NCBI GenBank assembly: GCA_905234765.1
Contig: CAJOIF010000022.1
Coordinates: 1-64,000, forward strand
Length of the DNA: 64,000 nucleotides
Origin: an uncultured Bacteroidales bacterium
GTDB taxonomy: Bacteria > Bacteroidota > Bacteroidia > Bacteroidales > F082
Direction of reading: 5' to 3'
This document shows, in pieces, positions 33,113 to 42,100 of this stretch. Every line of letters starts with the position of its first letter. Within the stretch, counting starts at the first letter, position 1. Both the position numbers and the translations under genes were made by a program. The notes beneath the pieces are model-generated. The model ran no database searches. It worked only from the letters and a program-made list of their open reading frames with translations, and was not told where the DNA came from.

Positions 33113-35605
33113 TTACAAGGGATCAACGTCGATTTGCACTTGCACCGCCTTGTAGTCGGAATTCTGCTGAAACAAATGGATCTGCTCTGCTATCAACTCC
33201 TTTACCTTTTGGGTGTTGTAGTCGCGACGGAACTTTACCATCATCTGCTTGATATACAGATTCTTCACCCTTGAGACCATAGGATACTCCGGCCCGAGCA
33301 AATCCTGCTTGAAGATGGGACGAAGCATGGCAGCCAATTCCGCCGCGGCAGGATTGAGCTTCTGGTAATCCTTATGTTTCAGGCGAATCAGGACCAAACG
33401 ATAAAACGGGGGATAGCCAAACTGGCGACGGATGACCATCTGCTTGTCGTAAAGGCCTCGGAAATCATTACGCAACACATCCTGCAACACGGGATGCGCT
33501 GGCTCGTAAGTTTGAATGATGACCTTGCCCTGCTTGCCCTTGCGACCTGCACGTCCCGCCACCTGCGCCATCAGCTGGAAACTGCGCTCGTGGGCACGGA
33601 AATCGGGGAAGGAGAGCATGTTGTCGGCGTTGAGGATGCCCACCACCTTCACTGAGTCGAAGTCCAGTCCCTTGGTAACCATCTGCGTACCCACCAAGAT
33701 GTCGGTATCCTTGTCCTGAAACGACTCCAAGATGCTTTGGTAGTCGTTTTTCGAACGCGTGGTATCCAAGTCGAGGCGGGCAACCTTGGCTTCGGGTATC
33801 ACGAGACTCAAGTCCTCTTCGATCTTTTCGGTGCCGAAGCCGTGCATGCGGATGTTGGTGCTGTGACAGACAGGGCATTCCGTGGGCACCGAAGCCGTGT
33901 AGCCGCAATAATGGCAGCGCAATACGTTCTGACTCTTGTGGTAAATCAAGCTCACGTCGCAGTTGATGCACTGCGGCACATAGTGACACTCGTCGCACTC
34001 CAAACGCAAGGAGAAACCGCGCCGGTTCTGGAACAGGATGGCTTGGTTGTGCTCGTCCAAAGTCTCTTTCATCGCATCCAGCAAGGTGCTGCCAAAATCG
34101 GCTTTCACGGTCTTGCGCCGACGTTCCACACGCATGTCGCTGAGGATGATTTCAGGCATCTGCACCCCGCCAAAGCGTTCGGTGATTTCCACCAGACGAT
34201 AGCGACCGTTCAAAGCGTTGTAATAGCTCTCATACGAGGGCGTAGCCGAGCCCAACACAACACTGGCACCATGCATGGCGGCCAGCACAATGGCGGCATC
34301 ACGGGCGTTATAACGCGGCGCAGGGTCGATTTGCTTGAAGCTGCTGTCGTGCTCCTCGTCGACAATGATGAGGCCGATGTCAGAATAAGGCAAAAAGATA
34401 GCCGAACGCGAGCCTATGATAATCTGGTGCTTCGGCGACTGCGTTTGCCCGAAGTCACGCACTTGTTCCCACACCTCGACCCTTTCGTTGTTGCCGTAGC
34501 GCGAGTGATACACGCCCAACCTGTCGCCAAAATAGGCCTTCAAGCGGTTGATAATCTGCGCAGTAAGGGCAATCTCTGGCAACAGATACAACACCTGCTT
34601 GCCCTTGTCGATGGCCTCCTTGATGAGCTTGATGTAGATTTCGGTCTTTCCCGAAGCGGTCACGCCATGCAGCAGCACGGGCTTGTTTTCACCAAATCCT
34701 ACCTTTATTTCTTGCAAGGCTTTTTGCTGTGCCTCCGTAAGTTGTATGCTGTCCACATCGGTCTGCACATTGAATTCCTTCAGCCGACTGACCTTGCGCT
34801 CATACACCTCAAAGATACCTTTGTCAGCCATGGTTTTCAATATCGTCGAACTGGCATCCGCCTTTTTTAGCAGGACTTTGGCCATGAGATCGTTGTCGGT
34901 ATCACCACCAAGGGTGATAAAGGCTAACAGCACTTCCAATTGCTTGTAAGCGCGTTTCTCCAGACCATTCATCAGTTCCTGAAGCCTCGCTTCATCGCGA
35001 TAATCAGCTGACAGCCTGACAAAGCGTTCATATTTGGCCTTGTATTTCTCACCCAGTTCCTCCTCCATCACCAGAATGCCTTTCTCCATCATCGTGTGGA
35101 CGAGTGGCATCACCTTCTTGAAACCGATGATTTTGCTCACTTCGCTGATGGCGATTTTCGGCTTGATTTGCAAGGCCTCGACAATCAGGTACTCAAAATC
35201 GTTCAATGCCACGGAGTCGAGGACGTAATCGGGCGCAAGGGTCACCGTCGTCTCGCTGCTCAACTTCAGGGCAGAAGGCAATGCCGCCTGCATCACCTCG
35301 CCTGTGTGACACATGTAATAGGTCTTCACCCAGTCCCAAAACTTCAACTGCTTCTCATTGACCAAAGGTTGGTCGTCCAACAAATCCATCAGATACTTCA
35401 CCTCCACCGACGGCACCGTTTCCGTCAGCCCGACAATGAGCCCCGACATGATTTTGGTCTTCCCAAACTGCACCACAGCCCTTTGACCCACGCGCACTTT
35501 GTCGTTCAAGTCGAATGGGACGCGATAGGTGAAGGTGCCGGGAACAGGGATGGGCAACAACACCTCGGCAAAAAGGGTGATTCTATCGGATGAAGGTTGG
35601 GTCAA
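33113..35605 (-). CDS. priA: Primosomal protein N' (PriA helicase)
   Basis: 830 aa. An N-terminal DNA-binding region begins FAEVLLPIPVPGTFTYRVP. A superfamily 2 helicase core follows with Walker A GVTASGKTEIY (about 315-325) and the DEEHD box. Zinc-binding Cys pairs CDECHYVPQCINC and CHYCG with CPVC lie near residues 530-580, and the C-terminal motor motifs include GTQMVTKG and QVAGRAGR. PriA restarts stalled replication forks. It lies downstream of the DUF5103 gene on the same strand, with a dispersed repeat in between. Confidence 0.97.
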   Translation of the reverse strand: MTQPSSDRITLFAEVLLPIPVPGTFTYRVPFDLNDKVRVGQRAVVQFGKTKIMSGLIVGLTETVPSVEVKYLMDLLDDQPLVNEKQLKFWDWVKTYYMCHTGEVMQAALPSALKLSSETTVTLAPDYVLDSVALNDFEYLIVEALQIKPKIAISEVSKIIGFKKVMPLVHTMMEKGILVMEEELGEKYKAKYERFVRLSADYRDEARLQELMNGLEKRAYKQLEVLLAFITLGGDTDNDLMAKVLLKKADASSTILKTMADKGIFEVYERKVSRLKEFNVQTDVDSIQLTEAQQKALQEIKVGFGENKPVLLHGVTASGKTEIYIKLIKEAIDKGKQVLYLLPEIALTAQIINRLKAYFGDRLGVYHSRYGNNERVEVWEQVRDFGQTQSPKHQIIIGSRSAIFLPYSDIGLIIVDEEHDSSFKQIDPAPRYNARDAAIVLAAMHGASVVLGSATPSYESYYNALNGRYRLVEITERFGGVQMPEIILSDMRVERRRKTVKADFGSTLLDAMKETLDEHNQAILFQNRRGFSLRLECDECHYVPQCINCDVSLIYHKSQNVLRCHYCGYTASVPTECPVCHSTNIRMHGFGTEKIEEDLSLVIPEAKVARLDLDTTRSKNDYQSILESFQDKDTDILVGTQMVTKGLDFDSVKVVGILNADNMLSFPDFRAHERSFQLMAQVAGRAGRKGKQGKVIIQTYEPAHPVLQDVLRNDFRGLYDKQMVIRRQFGYPPFYRLVLIRLKHKDYQKLNPAAAELAAMLRPIFKQDLLGPEYPMVSRVKNLYIKQMMVKFRRDYNTQKVKELIAEQIHLFQQNSDYKAVQVQIDVDPL

Positions 35606-35640
35606 TGTGTTTAGATTTTATATGGGAAATGTGTTGTTTG

Positions 35641-35690
35641 AATCCCCCTTGCCCCCTTAAAAGGGGGAGACGCAAAGCGTCAGTGGGAAT
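35641..35690. repeat. Dispersed C/G-rich repeat, partial copy
   Basis: A half-copy of the repeat at 26-130 (CCCCCTT/AAGGGGG hairpin plus GACGCAAAGCG), in reversed orientation. It overlaps the 3' end of the DUF5103 gene and supplies its stop codon. Confidence 0.75.
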
Positions 35691-36951
35691 TCACTGTAGA
35701 ATAGCCAATCAACTCGTCGTATCCCTTGAGGGCGTTGTAAAAGTAGAAATAAAGCTTATAAACGTTGTTGGTCTCCCAGAAGTTGCCTGCGGTCAAGTCG
35801 GTTTGCGCCACGCCTGTCTTTCGGTCGACGGTGACAAACATGAAGTTGTAATAGCCTTGTTTCAGCACCATCGAACAGGTATAGCCATGCAAGCGCATAT
35901 CGTAGGTCATGCGGTTGCTGTCGTCGAAGCACCAGTCGTTGAGGGCTCCCATGATATACATGTCTTCATGTGTCAGCGGCACATCGCATTTGTAGAAGAA
36001 ATTGACACGGGAATAGTCGGCTTCGGTTGCGTTGTCCAAATTCTCGTTCTCGACGTAGACAAACTTCTCACCATGGATGTCTTCGTAGCTGGAATAGGCC
36101 TTCCGTGCCCGCGATTCACAGGTGGCGATATCGATTTCCCACATCTCATCGGTCTGCCGCATCCGAGCCAGGTTTTCTGACTGGAAAAGAAAGTTGCTGG
36201 TGTTGAAACGCCTGTATTGGTTGCCCCCTTCGAAAACCGTTCTGGGGTTGTGCTCAAACGAGATGTAGTCGGGATAGACATAGGTAGGCTTCAGCCCCAC
36301 GACGGCATTATCCCAACGTCCATTCTGCCGGATAGTCAGATAACTGAACTGCTGGGTGTTTCCCGTAAGATAATGGCTCATATTCACCTTGATGTCAAGC
36401 TGTTGATGGGTATCCGTCAGTTCGAGTTCGTCAGGATAGCGCGGCAAAGTGGCAGCAATATGCGTTTTTTCGTCCACCACCATAAAACGACGGGTGAAAT
36501 ACAGATCGTTCCAGTCATCACCAAAAACGATTAAAAGATAATTTCCTGAAATAAGCGGCCTCATGTCTTCTTTCGGAAACTGCAACTGATAGTTGGCGTA
36601 TTCCACCAAGGTATTGCGCGAAAAGGCGTAGTCGTCCAAACGGTCGGAATCGAAACCCGAGGCATACTGCATCCGTTGGATGTCGGTAGGCTGCCAGTCG
36701 TGGGTGCAATGGATAAAGGTGTAATTCAACACCTCACCCCGCCCACCAATGAGGTCGAATGACAAGGTGAGCCTTTCCATCATGTCCTCCAACGGAACGA
36801 TTGGTTCGTTCATTTGATTGTCGTCGGCATAAAGCAATACCGTCTGCACCTCAGGGCGATAGTTGATATCGCCACAAGGCAGGTTAAACTCCTGTGCGAA
36901 AAGGCCCGCCGCAAGGCAAAGTACGCATAATAATAAGGTAACTCTTTTCAT
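35680..36951 (-). CDS. DUF5103 domain exported protein
   Basis: 423 aa. Start at 36951 (MKRVTLLLCVLCLAAG), which gives a clean signal peptide ending GLFAQ and follows the -7 box at 36969-36976. The whole mature protein matches the Bacteroidota family DUF5103, with YTFIHCTHDWQPTD, YANYQLQFP and the NFFYKCDVPL stretch characteristic of it. It is beta-rich and probably periplasmic. Its function is unknown. The last codons and the stop fall in the edge of a dispersed repeat, so the extreme C-terminus may be altered. Confidence 0.9.
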   Translation of the reverse strand: MKRVTLLLCVLCLAAGLFAQEFNLPCGDINYRPEVQTVLLYADDNQMNEPIVPLEDMMERLTLSFDLIGGRGEVLNYTFIHCTHDWQPTDIQRMQYASGFDSDRLDDYAFSRNTLVEYANYQLQFPKEDMRPLISGNYLLIVFGDDWNDLYFTRRFMVVDEKTHIAATLPRYPDELELTDTHQQLDIKVNMSHYLTGNTQQFSYLTIRQNGRWDNAVVGLKPTYVYPDYISFEHNPRTVFEGGNQYRRFNTSNFLFQSENLARMRQTDEMWEIDIATCESRARKAYSSYEDIHGEKFVYVENENLDNATEADYSRVNFFYKCDVPLTHEDMYIMGALNDWCFDDSNRMTYDMRLHGYTCSMVLKQGYYNFMFVTVDRKTGVAQTDLTAGNFWETNNVYKLYFYFYNALKGYDELIGYSTVNSH

Positions 36952-36968
36952 TTGGATCAATTATACGG

Positions 36969-36976
36969 CAAAAATA
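36969..36976 (-). promoter_or_regulatory. -7 box for the DUF5103 gene
   Basis: TATTTTTG on the minus strand lies 17 nt before the start codon. The terminator of the HIT gene ends immediately upstream of it. Confidence 0.6.
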
Positions 36977-36980
36977 ACAA

Positions 36981-37007
36981 AAAAAGCCGTTTTTCAACGG
37001 CTTTTTT
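36981..37007 (-). terminator. Intrinsic terminator after HIT gene
   Basis: On the minus strand AAAAAGCCGTT pairs with AACGGCTTTTT, ending in a T run. It lies directly after the HIT stop codon. Confidence 0.88.
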
Positions 37008-37008
37008 C

Positions 37009-37401
37009 TCAAAGTTGTTCCACAATGCGTCGTTGCACATCAACAAACTCTTCCTGTGTCAAGTGGACGTGTTCCTTCTTGAAGTCCAAGTCACCTTCCT
37101 GGGTGATCGGGATGAGGTGGATATGGGCGTGAGGCACTTCCAATCCGATGACGGCCACGCCGATGCGTTTGCAAGGCACGGCTTTTTCGATGGCCTTAGC
37201 CACCTTCTTGGCAAAAACCATCATGGCGGCAATCTCCTCGTCGCTGAGGGAGAAGAGATAGTCAGTCTCACGCTTGGGAATCACCAAGGTATGGCCTTTC
37301 ATCACGGGATTGATGTCCAAAAAGGCGAAGAATTGTTCGTCTTCGGCAATCTTATAGCAAGGGATTTCTCCTTTTACGATTTTCGAAAAAATGGTAGCCA
37401 T
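37009..37401 (-). CDS. HIT-family nucleotide hydrolase
   Basis: 130 aa. The histidine triad HAHIHLIP is at about residues 95-102 and the N-terminal ATIFSKIVKGEIPCYKI is typical of the HINT branch. These enzymes cleave nucleoside phosphoramidates and similar bonds. It is the second gene of a greA-HIT operon (11 nt gap) and is followed by a terminator. Confidence 0.95.
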   Translation of the reverse strand: MATIFSKIVKGEIPCYKIAEDEQFFAFLDINPVMKGHTLVIPKRETDYLFSLSDEEIAAMMVFAKKVAKAIEKAVPCKRIGVAVIGLEVPHAHIHLIPITQEGDLDFKKEHVHLTQEEFVDVQRRIVEQL

Positions 37402-37412
37402 ATCAGTAGGAA

Positions 37413-37886
37413 TTATCGGGTGATTTCAAGCACTTCAAACTGCATCTTTCCGGCTGGCACCATGATTTCGGCCATGTCGCCCACCTGCTTGCCGAGCAAG
37501 CCTTTCCCAATGGGAGAGTTGATGGAAATCTTACCCTCCTTAAAGTTGGCTTCCTTTTCGGGAACGATGGCATAGGTCATCACCATATTGTTCTTGGTGT
37601 TCTTGATCTTAACCGTTGAATACAGCAAAACCTTGGAAGTATCCATCTTCGACTCGTCGAGTACGCGAGCGTTGAAGATCAGTTCCTGTAGCTCGGCAAT
37701 CTTGGCTTCAAGCAGGCCTTGAGCCTCCTTTGCGGCGTCGTATTCGGCGTTCTCAGAGAGGTCGCCTTTGTCACGGGCTTCCTGGATGGCCAAGACGATG
37801 CGCGGACGCTCACGCAGGATGAGGTCGTCAAGCTCGTCTTTCAGTTTCTGCAACCCTTCTTGGGTAAAGTATTTTATCTCTGACAT
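37413..37886 (-). CDS. greA: Transcription elongation factor GreA
   Basis: 157 aa, the usual length. The N-terminal coiled coil (about 1-75) includes DLSENAEYDAAKEAQ, whose acidic tip reaches into the RNA polymerase channel and stimulates cleavage of backtracked RNA. The C-terminal domain has SPIGKGLLGKQVGD. It begins an operon with the HIT gene. Its promoter lies upstream of a terminator-like hairpin, so expression may be set by premature termination. Confidence 0.97.
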   Translation of the reverse strand: MSEIKYFTQEGLQKLKDELDDLILRERPRIVLAIQEARDKGDLSENAEYDAAKEAQGLLEAKIAELQELIFNARVLDESKMDTSKVLLYSTVKIKNTKNNMVMTYAIVPEKEANFKEGKISINSPIGKGLLGKQVGDMAEIMVPAGKMQFEVLEITR

Positions 37887-37913
37887 GATTATGTGTTTTG
37901 TTTCAAAAAAGCG

Positions 37914-37973
37914 TCAAAAAAGGAGACCCTTACCGAGATAAGGGTCTTCCTTGGGTTTGAGGCTGCAAAGATA
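37914..37973 (-). promoter_or_regulatory. greA promoter with leader terminator hairpin
   Basis: Minus-strand TATCTTTG (37966-37973) matches the -7 consensus. Downstream of it and before greA, AGACCCTTA (37947-37939) pairs with TAAGGGTCT (37932-37924) and is followed by CC and six T. A transcript from this promoter would run into the terminator after about 45 nt. The hairpin also serves as terminator of the PorV-like gene that stops at 38003. Confidence 0.7.
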
Positions 37974-38002
37974 CGAATTCTTTTTGAAATCGTGTCTTTT
38001 TA

Positions 38003-39088
38003 TCAGAAAATAATTCTGGCGCCCACCGTGTGTGTGCCTTTGAAGGTGTAGGTGTCTCTGAAGGAGTAGTCGATGGCAATCTTCATGCCGTTCTCCTTAT
38101 CCTTGGTGAGAGGAGCCTGCACGGTCATACCGGCGCTGAGGCCACGGTTGACGTTCATGCACTCGTCGTTGCCTTCCACACCGCCTTTGGCCCAGATACC
38201 GTCCTCGTAGGTATAGCCGGCACGGACCATAAGGATCTCTCTCCAGCCGTATTCAAGACCGAGGGTCACTTGGTCTTTAGTGAAGGCGTTGGAGGCAAAG
38301 TTTCCGGCAAACGTCAGGCGGTTCGATTCACCCATCATCCAGTCGTAGGCGGCTGCGATGCTCAACTGCGTGGGCAGTTCGAATTCATCAGCACGTTGCA
38401 CGACAGTGAACTGGTTCTCGCTGCTCTGAACGAGCCATGCCTTGTATGACAAACCGTCGCCCGAATATTTCATCGTGGGTCCGATGTTCTTCAGGGTGAT
38501 GCCGAAGTGAACATTGTCATAAGGACCGGTGACATACTGGATGCCAGCGTCCAAAGCGACGCCAACACCGCTCATATCCTTGATGGACTCGCTGATGATC
38601 TTCAAGTTGAAACCACCACTGATGCTGTTGGAGAACGACCTCGAGAAAGCGAGGTTGATGTTCATCAGGTTGGGCTTGAAGGTACCGAGCACATTGGGGT
38701 CAGGGTTATCATAGGTCGTAATCGGAATCTCGCCGATGCTGAAGCTCATCATCGAGAGGCCGATGACATTCGACTCACCGATACGGGCCAAGACACCAAA
38801 CGAAGCGATGCTCACGTCGGCACCATGCAGCCAATCGGTGTAGCTGAAGTTGAGTTCGAGCTTTTTGCAGGAGGTGATACCAGCAACGTTGCCGAACATG
38901 GCATCAAGGCCATGGACTTTCGACATACCGGCATTGCCCCAGCCTGAAGAGGCTGCCCAAGGGTTGATCAGCAACTGGGCGGCACCGGCCTGGCCTGAAC
39001 GGTCCTTATTACCCGCAAACGCTTGCGGAGCAGTCAATCCAAGAAGGATTGCCATACTCAATACGATATATCTAAATGATTTCTTCAT
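38003..39088 (-). CDS. PorV/PorQ-family outer-membrane barrel
   Basis: 361 aa with a signal peptide (about 1-25, ending AFAG). The opening GAAQLLINPWAASSGWGNAGMSKVHGLDAMFGNVAGI-type stretch, repeated amphipathic strands and C-terminal aromatic residue (ARIIF) fit the PorV/PorQ family. PorV carries T9SS substrates from the SprA (Sov) pore to the attachment complex. This copy is last in a three-gene operon after a TonB-dependent receptor and a giant exoprotein, so it may serve that exoprotein rather than being the general PorV. Gap to the exoprotein gene 36 nt. Confidence 0.87.
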   Translation of the reverse strand: MKKSFRYIVLSMAILLGLTAPQAFAGNKDRSGQAGAAQLLINPWAASSGWGNAGMSKVHGLDAMFGNVAGITSCKKLELNFSYTDWLHGADVSIASFGVLARIGESNVIGLSMMSFSIGEIPITTYDNPDPNVLGTFKPNLMNINLAFSRSFSNSISGGFNLKIISESIKDMSGVGVALDAGIQYVTGPYDNVHFGITLKNIGPTMKYSGDGLSYKAWLVQSSENQFTVVQRADEFELPTQLSIAAAYDWMMGESNRLTFAGNFASNAFTKDQVTLGLEYGWREILMVRAGYTYEDGIWAKGGVEGNDECMNVNRGLSAGMTVQAPLTKDKENGMKIAIDYSFRDTYTFKGTHTVGARIIF

Positions 39089-39124
39089 GATACTTACATT
39101 TAATGGTTAGCAAATCCTTTGATT

Positions 39125-42100
39125 TTAGAATGTGTTCAGGTCAACTTTACGCATAGCTCCATAGAACTTGATGACTCTTTCGCTACCACTAGTGTAGTCC
39201 TTGATGTGAATCAGGTAGAAACCACTGGCGATAGGCGTATTGGCAAAGTTGGTCAAATCCCAATCAATGCTCGGGTCGTCATTGTCCTTGTTGAACTGAC
39301 GGATCTTATTACCGTTCAGCGTGTAGATAGTCACAAGACACTTGTTAGGCAGGTTGGCAATCTTAACCCTATTGGACAGTGCGTTTCCTTCATACGGGTC
39401 GTATGCATAGTAAGGATTCGGCACCACCGTGATGAGGTTAAGGTCTTCTTCCGTCTTCGTCTCATCATTGAAGGTCGGGGTTTGACCCTTGATGGAGAAA
39501 CGATACTTAGGATAGAGGTTGTTGATCGTCAACTCCTCAACGTTGGTCTGAAGCTTGTGTCCATAACCTTGGGCATAAGGCTTGGCCAAACGGATACGGA
39601 TACGGCAATCATTGCCTGCGGGCAACCAGTCTTCGCCTTCAACACCCATCGGCATACCCACCCATTGGACAAGCTTGTAGAACTCATAGTTGAAGGTACC
39701 TGCCACGTTGGCTTGAGGATAGTTCTGGATGTAATTAAAGGTCTTGTACAAGCGGGCACCAGCATCGTAAGCCGGGCAAGTGAAATCAGTATAAGGAGTG
39801 CTGGGCATCAAATCTCTGACGGAGTCATTACGATAGATGTAGACATAGTGCTTACCACCAAAGACCGGCATTGCATCAGTGCCACGGAACAGGACGGGAT
39901 CATACTCCTGAGCGGAAGCATCCTCGGCCTCAACCGTCGTCTTCTTCAATTGCGGAGGATTGAAGAGCATGTCGCGACCGTTCAAGTCTTCCAGATAGGA
40001 GTCTTCACCGAAGGCAACATTCAGACGCATACCCGTTTCCACATCGATGACATAACCTGGGAACCAACCCATGCCTTGTGCAGCGATGTAGTTAGGAGCG
40101 GTCGGGTCGTTGCTGCCCTCATAGTCCTCATAGTTGCCCGGGAGCGATCTGCCACGACGGTCAACAGAGGCGTGCTTACGGAGGAAGAATCTTCTGGCCT
40201 TACCTTCAGCCAGTTTCTCGTCCATACACATCTCGATGACGGGGCAACGGGTCCAGAGGTTGGTGTCGGAGGTAAACACGATATCGATGCTGGCAGTCAT
40301 GGGGAAGTGTTCATTCACCATGGCTTCTCTAGCATTGACCGGACCAGGGTTGGCAGCAAAGCTTTGACCATTCTGGGAGCAGAGCAACCAAGGAGCCCAA
40401 GTGCCATGAGCGATATTCTCAAAATTCGAGTTCGGGTCCCAAGGCTTGTTGATACCAAAGCCGTAGGTCGACGACATCGCACCAAAGTCATTGTTTGAAG
40501 AATTCTCGGTGTCGACATAGGAGCCGGAACGGATCCAGTTCAAGGCCGAAGCAGCACCATCAACTGCATTGTCGCAGTCACGGATACCATCGAGCCACGG
40601 ATGCTCGGGATCGTCAAATTCGACAGAGGAAGTGATGAAACCATTGTTGGTGGCCAACACCGCTTCAACGGCAACAGAGTCATTGTCGTGTAACACCTTA
40701 CCGATTCTGAGACGACCAAATTCGAAAGGCTGCTCAACCGTGACAGAGATACCGCGGTCGATGAACATCTTTTCGTCGCCGTAAACGGTGGTGGTGTCAC
40801 TCATAATAGGAGCATCATCGGAGTTAAGGTCTTTCAAATACCAGTGGGAGACCATACGCATAGCAGAGTCACCAAACACCTGAGCCTGTCCAGTCACTTT
40901 TTGATTGTAGAACGGATACAGGGTGTCGAACCAGAGTTCATAGTCGGTAGAGACCACATTCAACGGGTCGATGATCTTCACACCGATAGGACCGTAACCA
41001 GCCTTATAAGTCGGGTGATAATCGACAGGATATTTCTCATCACCGAAGAGGGTGGTAGAATCGATGGGGCCCTTGCTGAGGATGTTGGCAACGGTCTCGT
41101 CGCTCAGTTCGAGTTCATTACCACCATTGCCGAGACCCACGATACGGGTGATGGAAGGTTGGTCGCCATAGGCAGCGTTCAGCACCGTACCGTTGATGAT
41201 CTTGTGAGGAACAGCGGTGTAGCACTGGATGTTCTTACGGCCTTCGAGGTAAGGCTTCTGTTGACCGAAGAGGCCGAGCTCATCGCCAGGCTCCTGCGAA
41301 TAGGGCAGATAGTTGTTGTAGGCGTAAGCCACTGCCATATAATAATAGGTCTTGTGGTTGATAAGGGCCGGGTTGTCGCCCGATGCGAACTTGTCTTCCG
41401 TCACCACAAAGCTGTGGGTAATGCCAGCATCGCCACCATCCACCTTCAGAGAAGGAACACGGGCTTGGATGGCATCGTCATAGTTATAGTTGACCAGACG
41501 TGAGACGTTGTTCTTGATATCGCACTGGAAGACCAGACGAGCCTTATCGGTGTTGTCAAGTTCGTCAGCGCCCACCTCGGCATTGGCCAACTGATATACT
41601 TTGTAACCTTCGAAACGATAGTAACGGTCATACAGAACTTCCGTGGTTGTCACCGTCGGGATGAGGCTCTGCAGGGTGTCATGTTCGCAACCCACTTGGC
41701 AGTAGATGGTGTCATACAGAGTACCGTCAATTCCGTGCGGGATATAGAGGACGGTGTCAACACCATTGAGGGTGCATTCGATGGTATCCAGAGGACCATT
41801 GGGATCGTAGTTGTGAGGATACAGGAACAGGGTATCGACGCAGTTCACAAGAGCAGGCACCTCAGCATAGGTGGTCACCGACTCCACTCTCGAGGTCGGG
41901 ATTTCGGGATCGAGCTCGATGTAACCTTCCTTATAGTTATTGGAGATAGCGGAGTTCGACAGATAGATGATGAGTTGCTGGTCGAGTTCGCGGATGGTCA
42001 GGTCAGGAGCGTTAGGACCGTCGATGACCTTGAAGCAGTTGTCGAACAGTGCTTGGCACTTATCGTCAACCACGCGGAGCAATTCAACGGAAGCCCAGGC

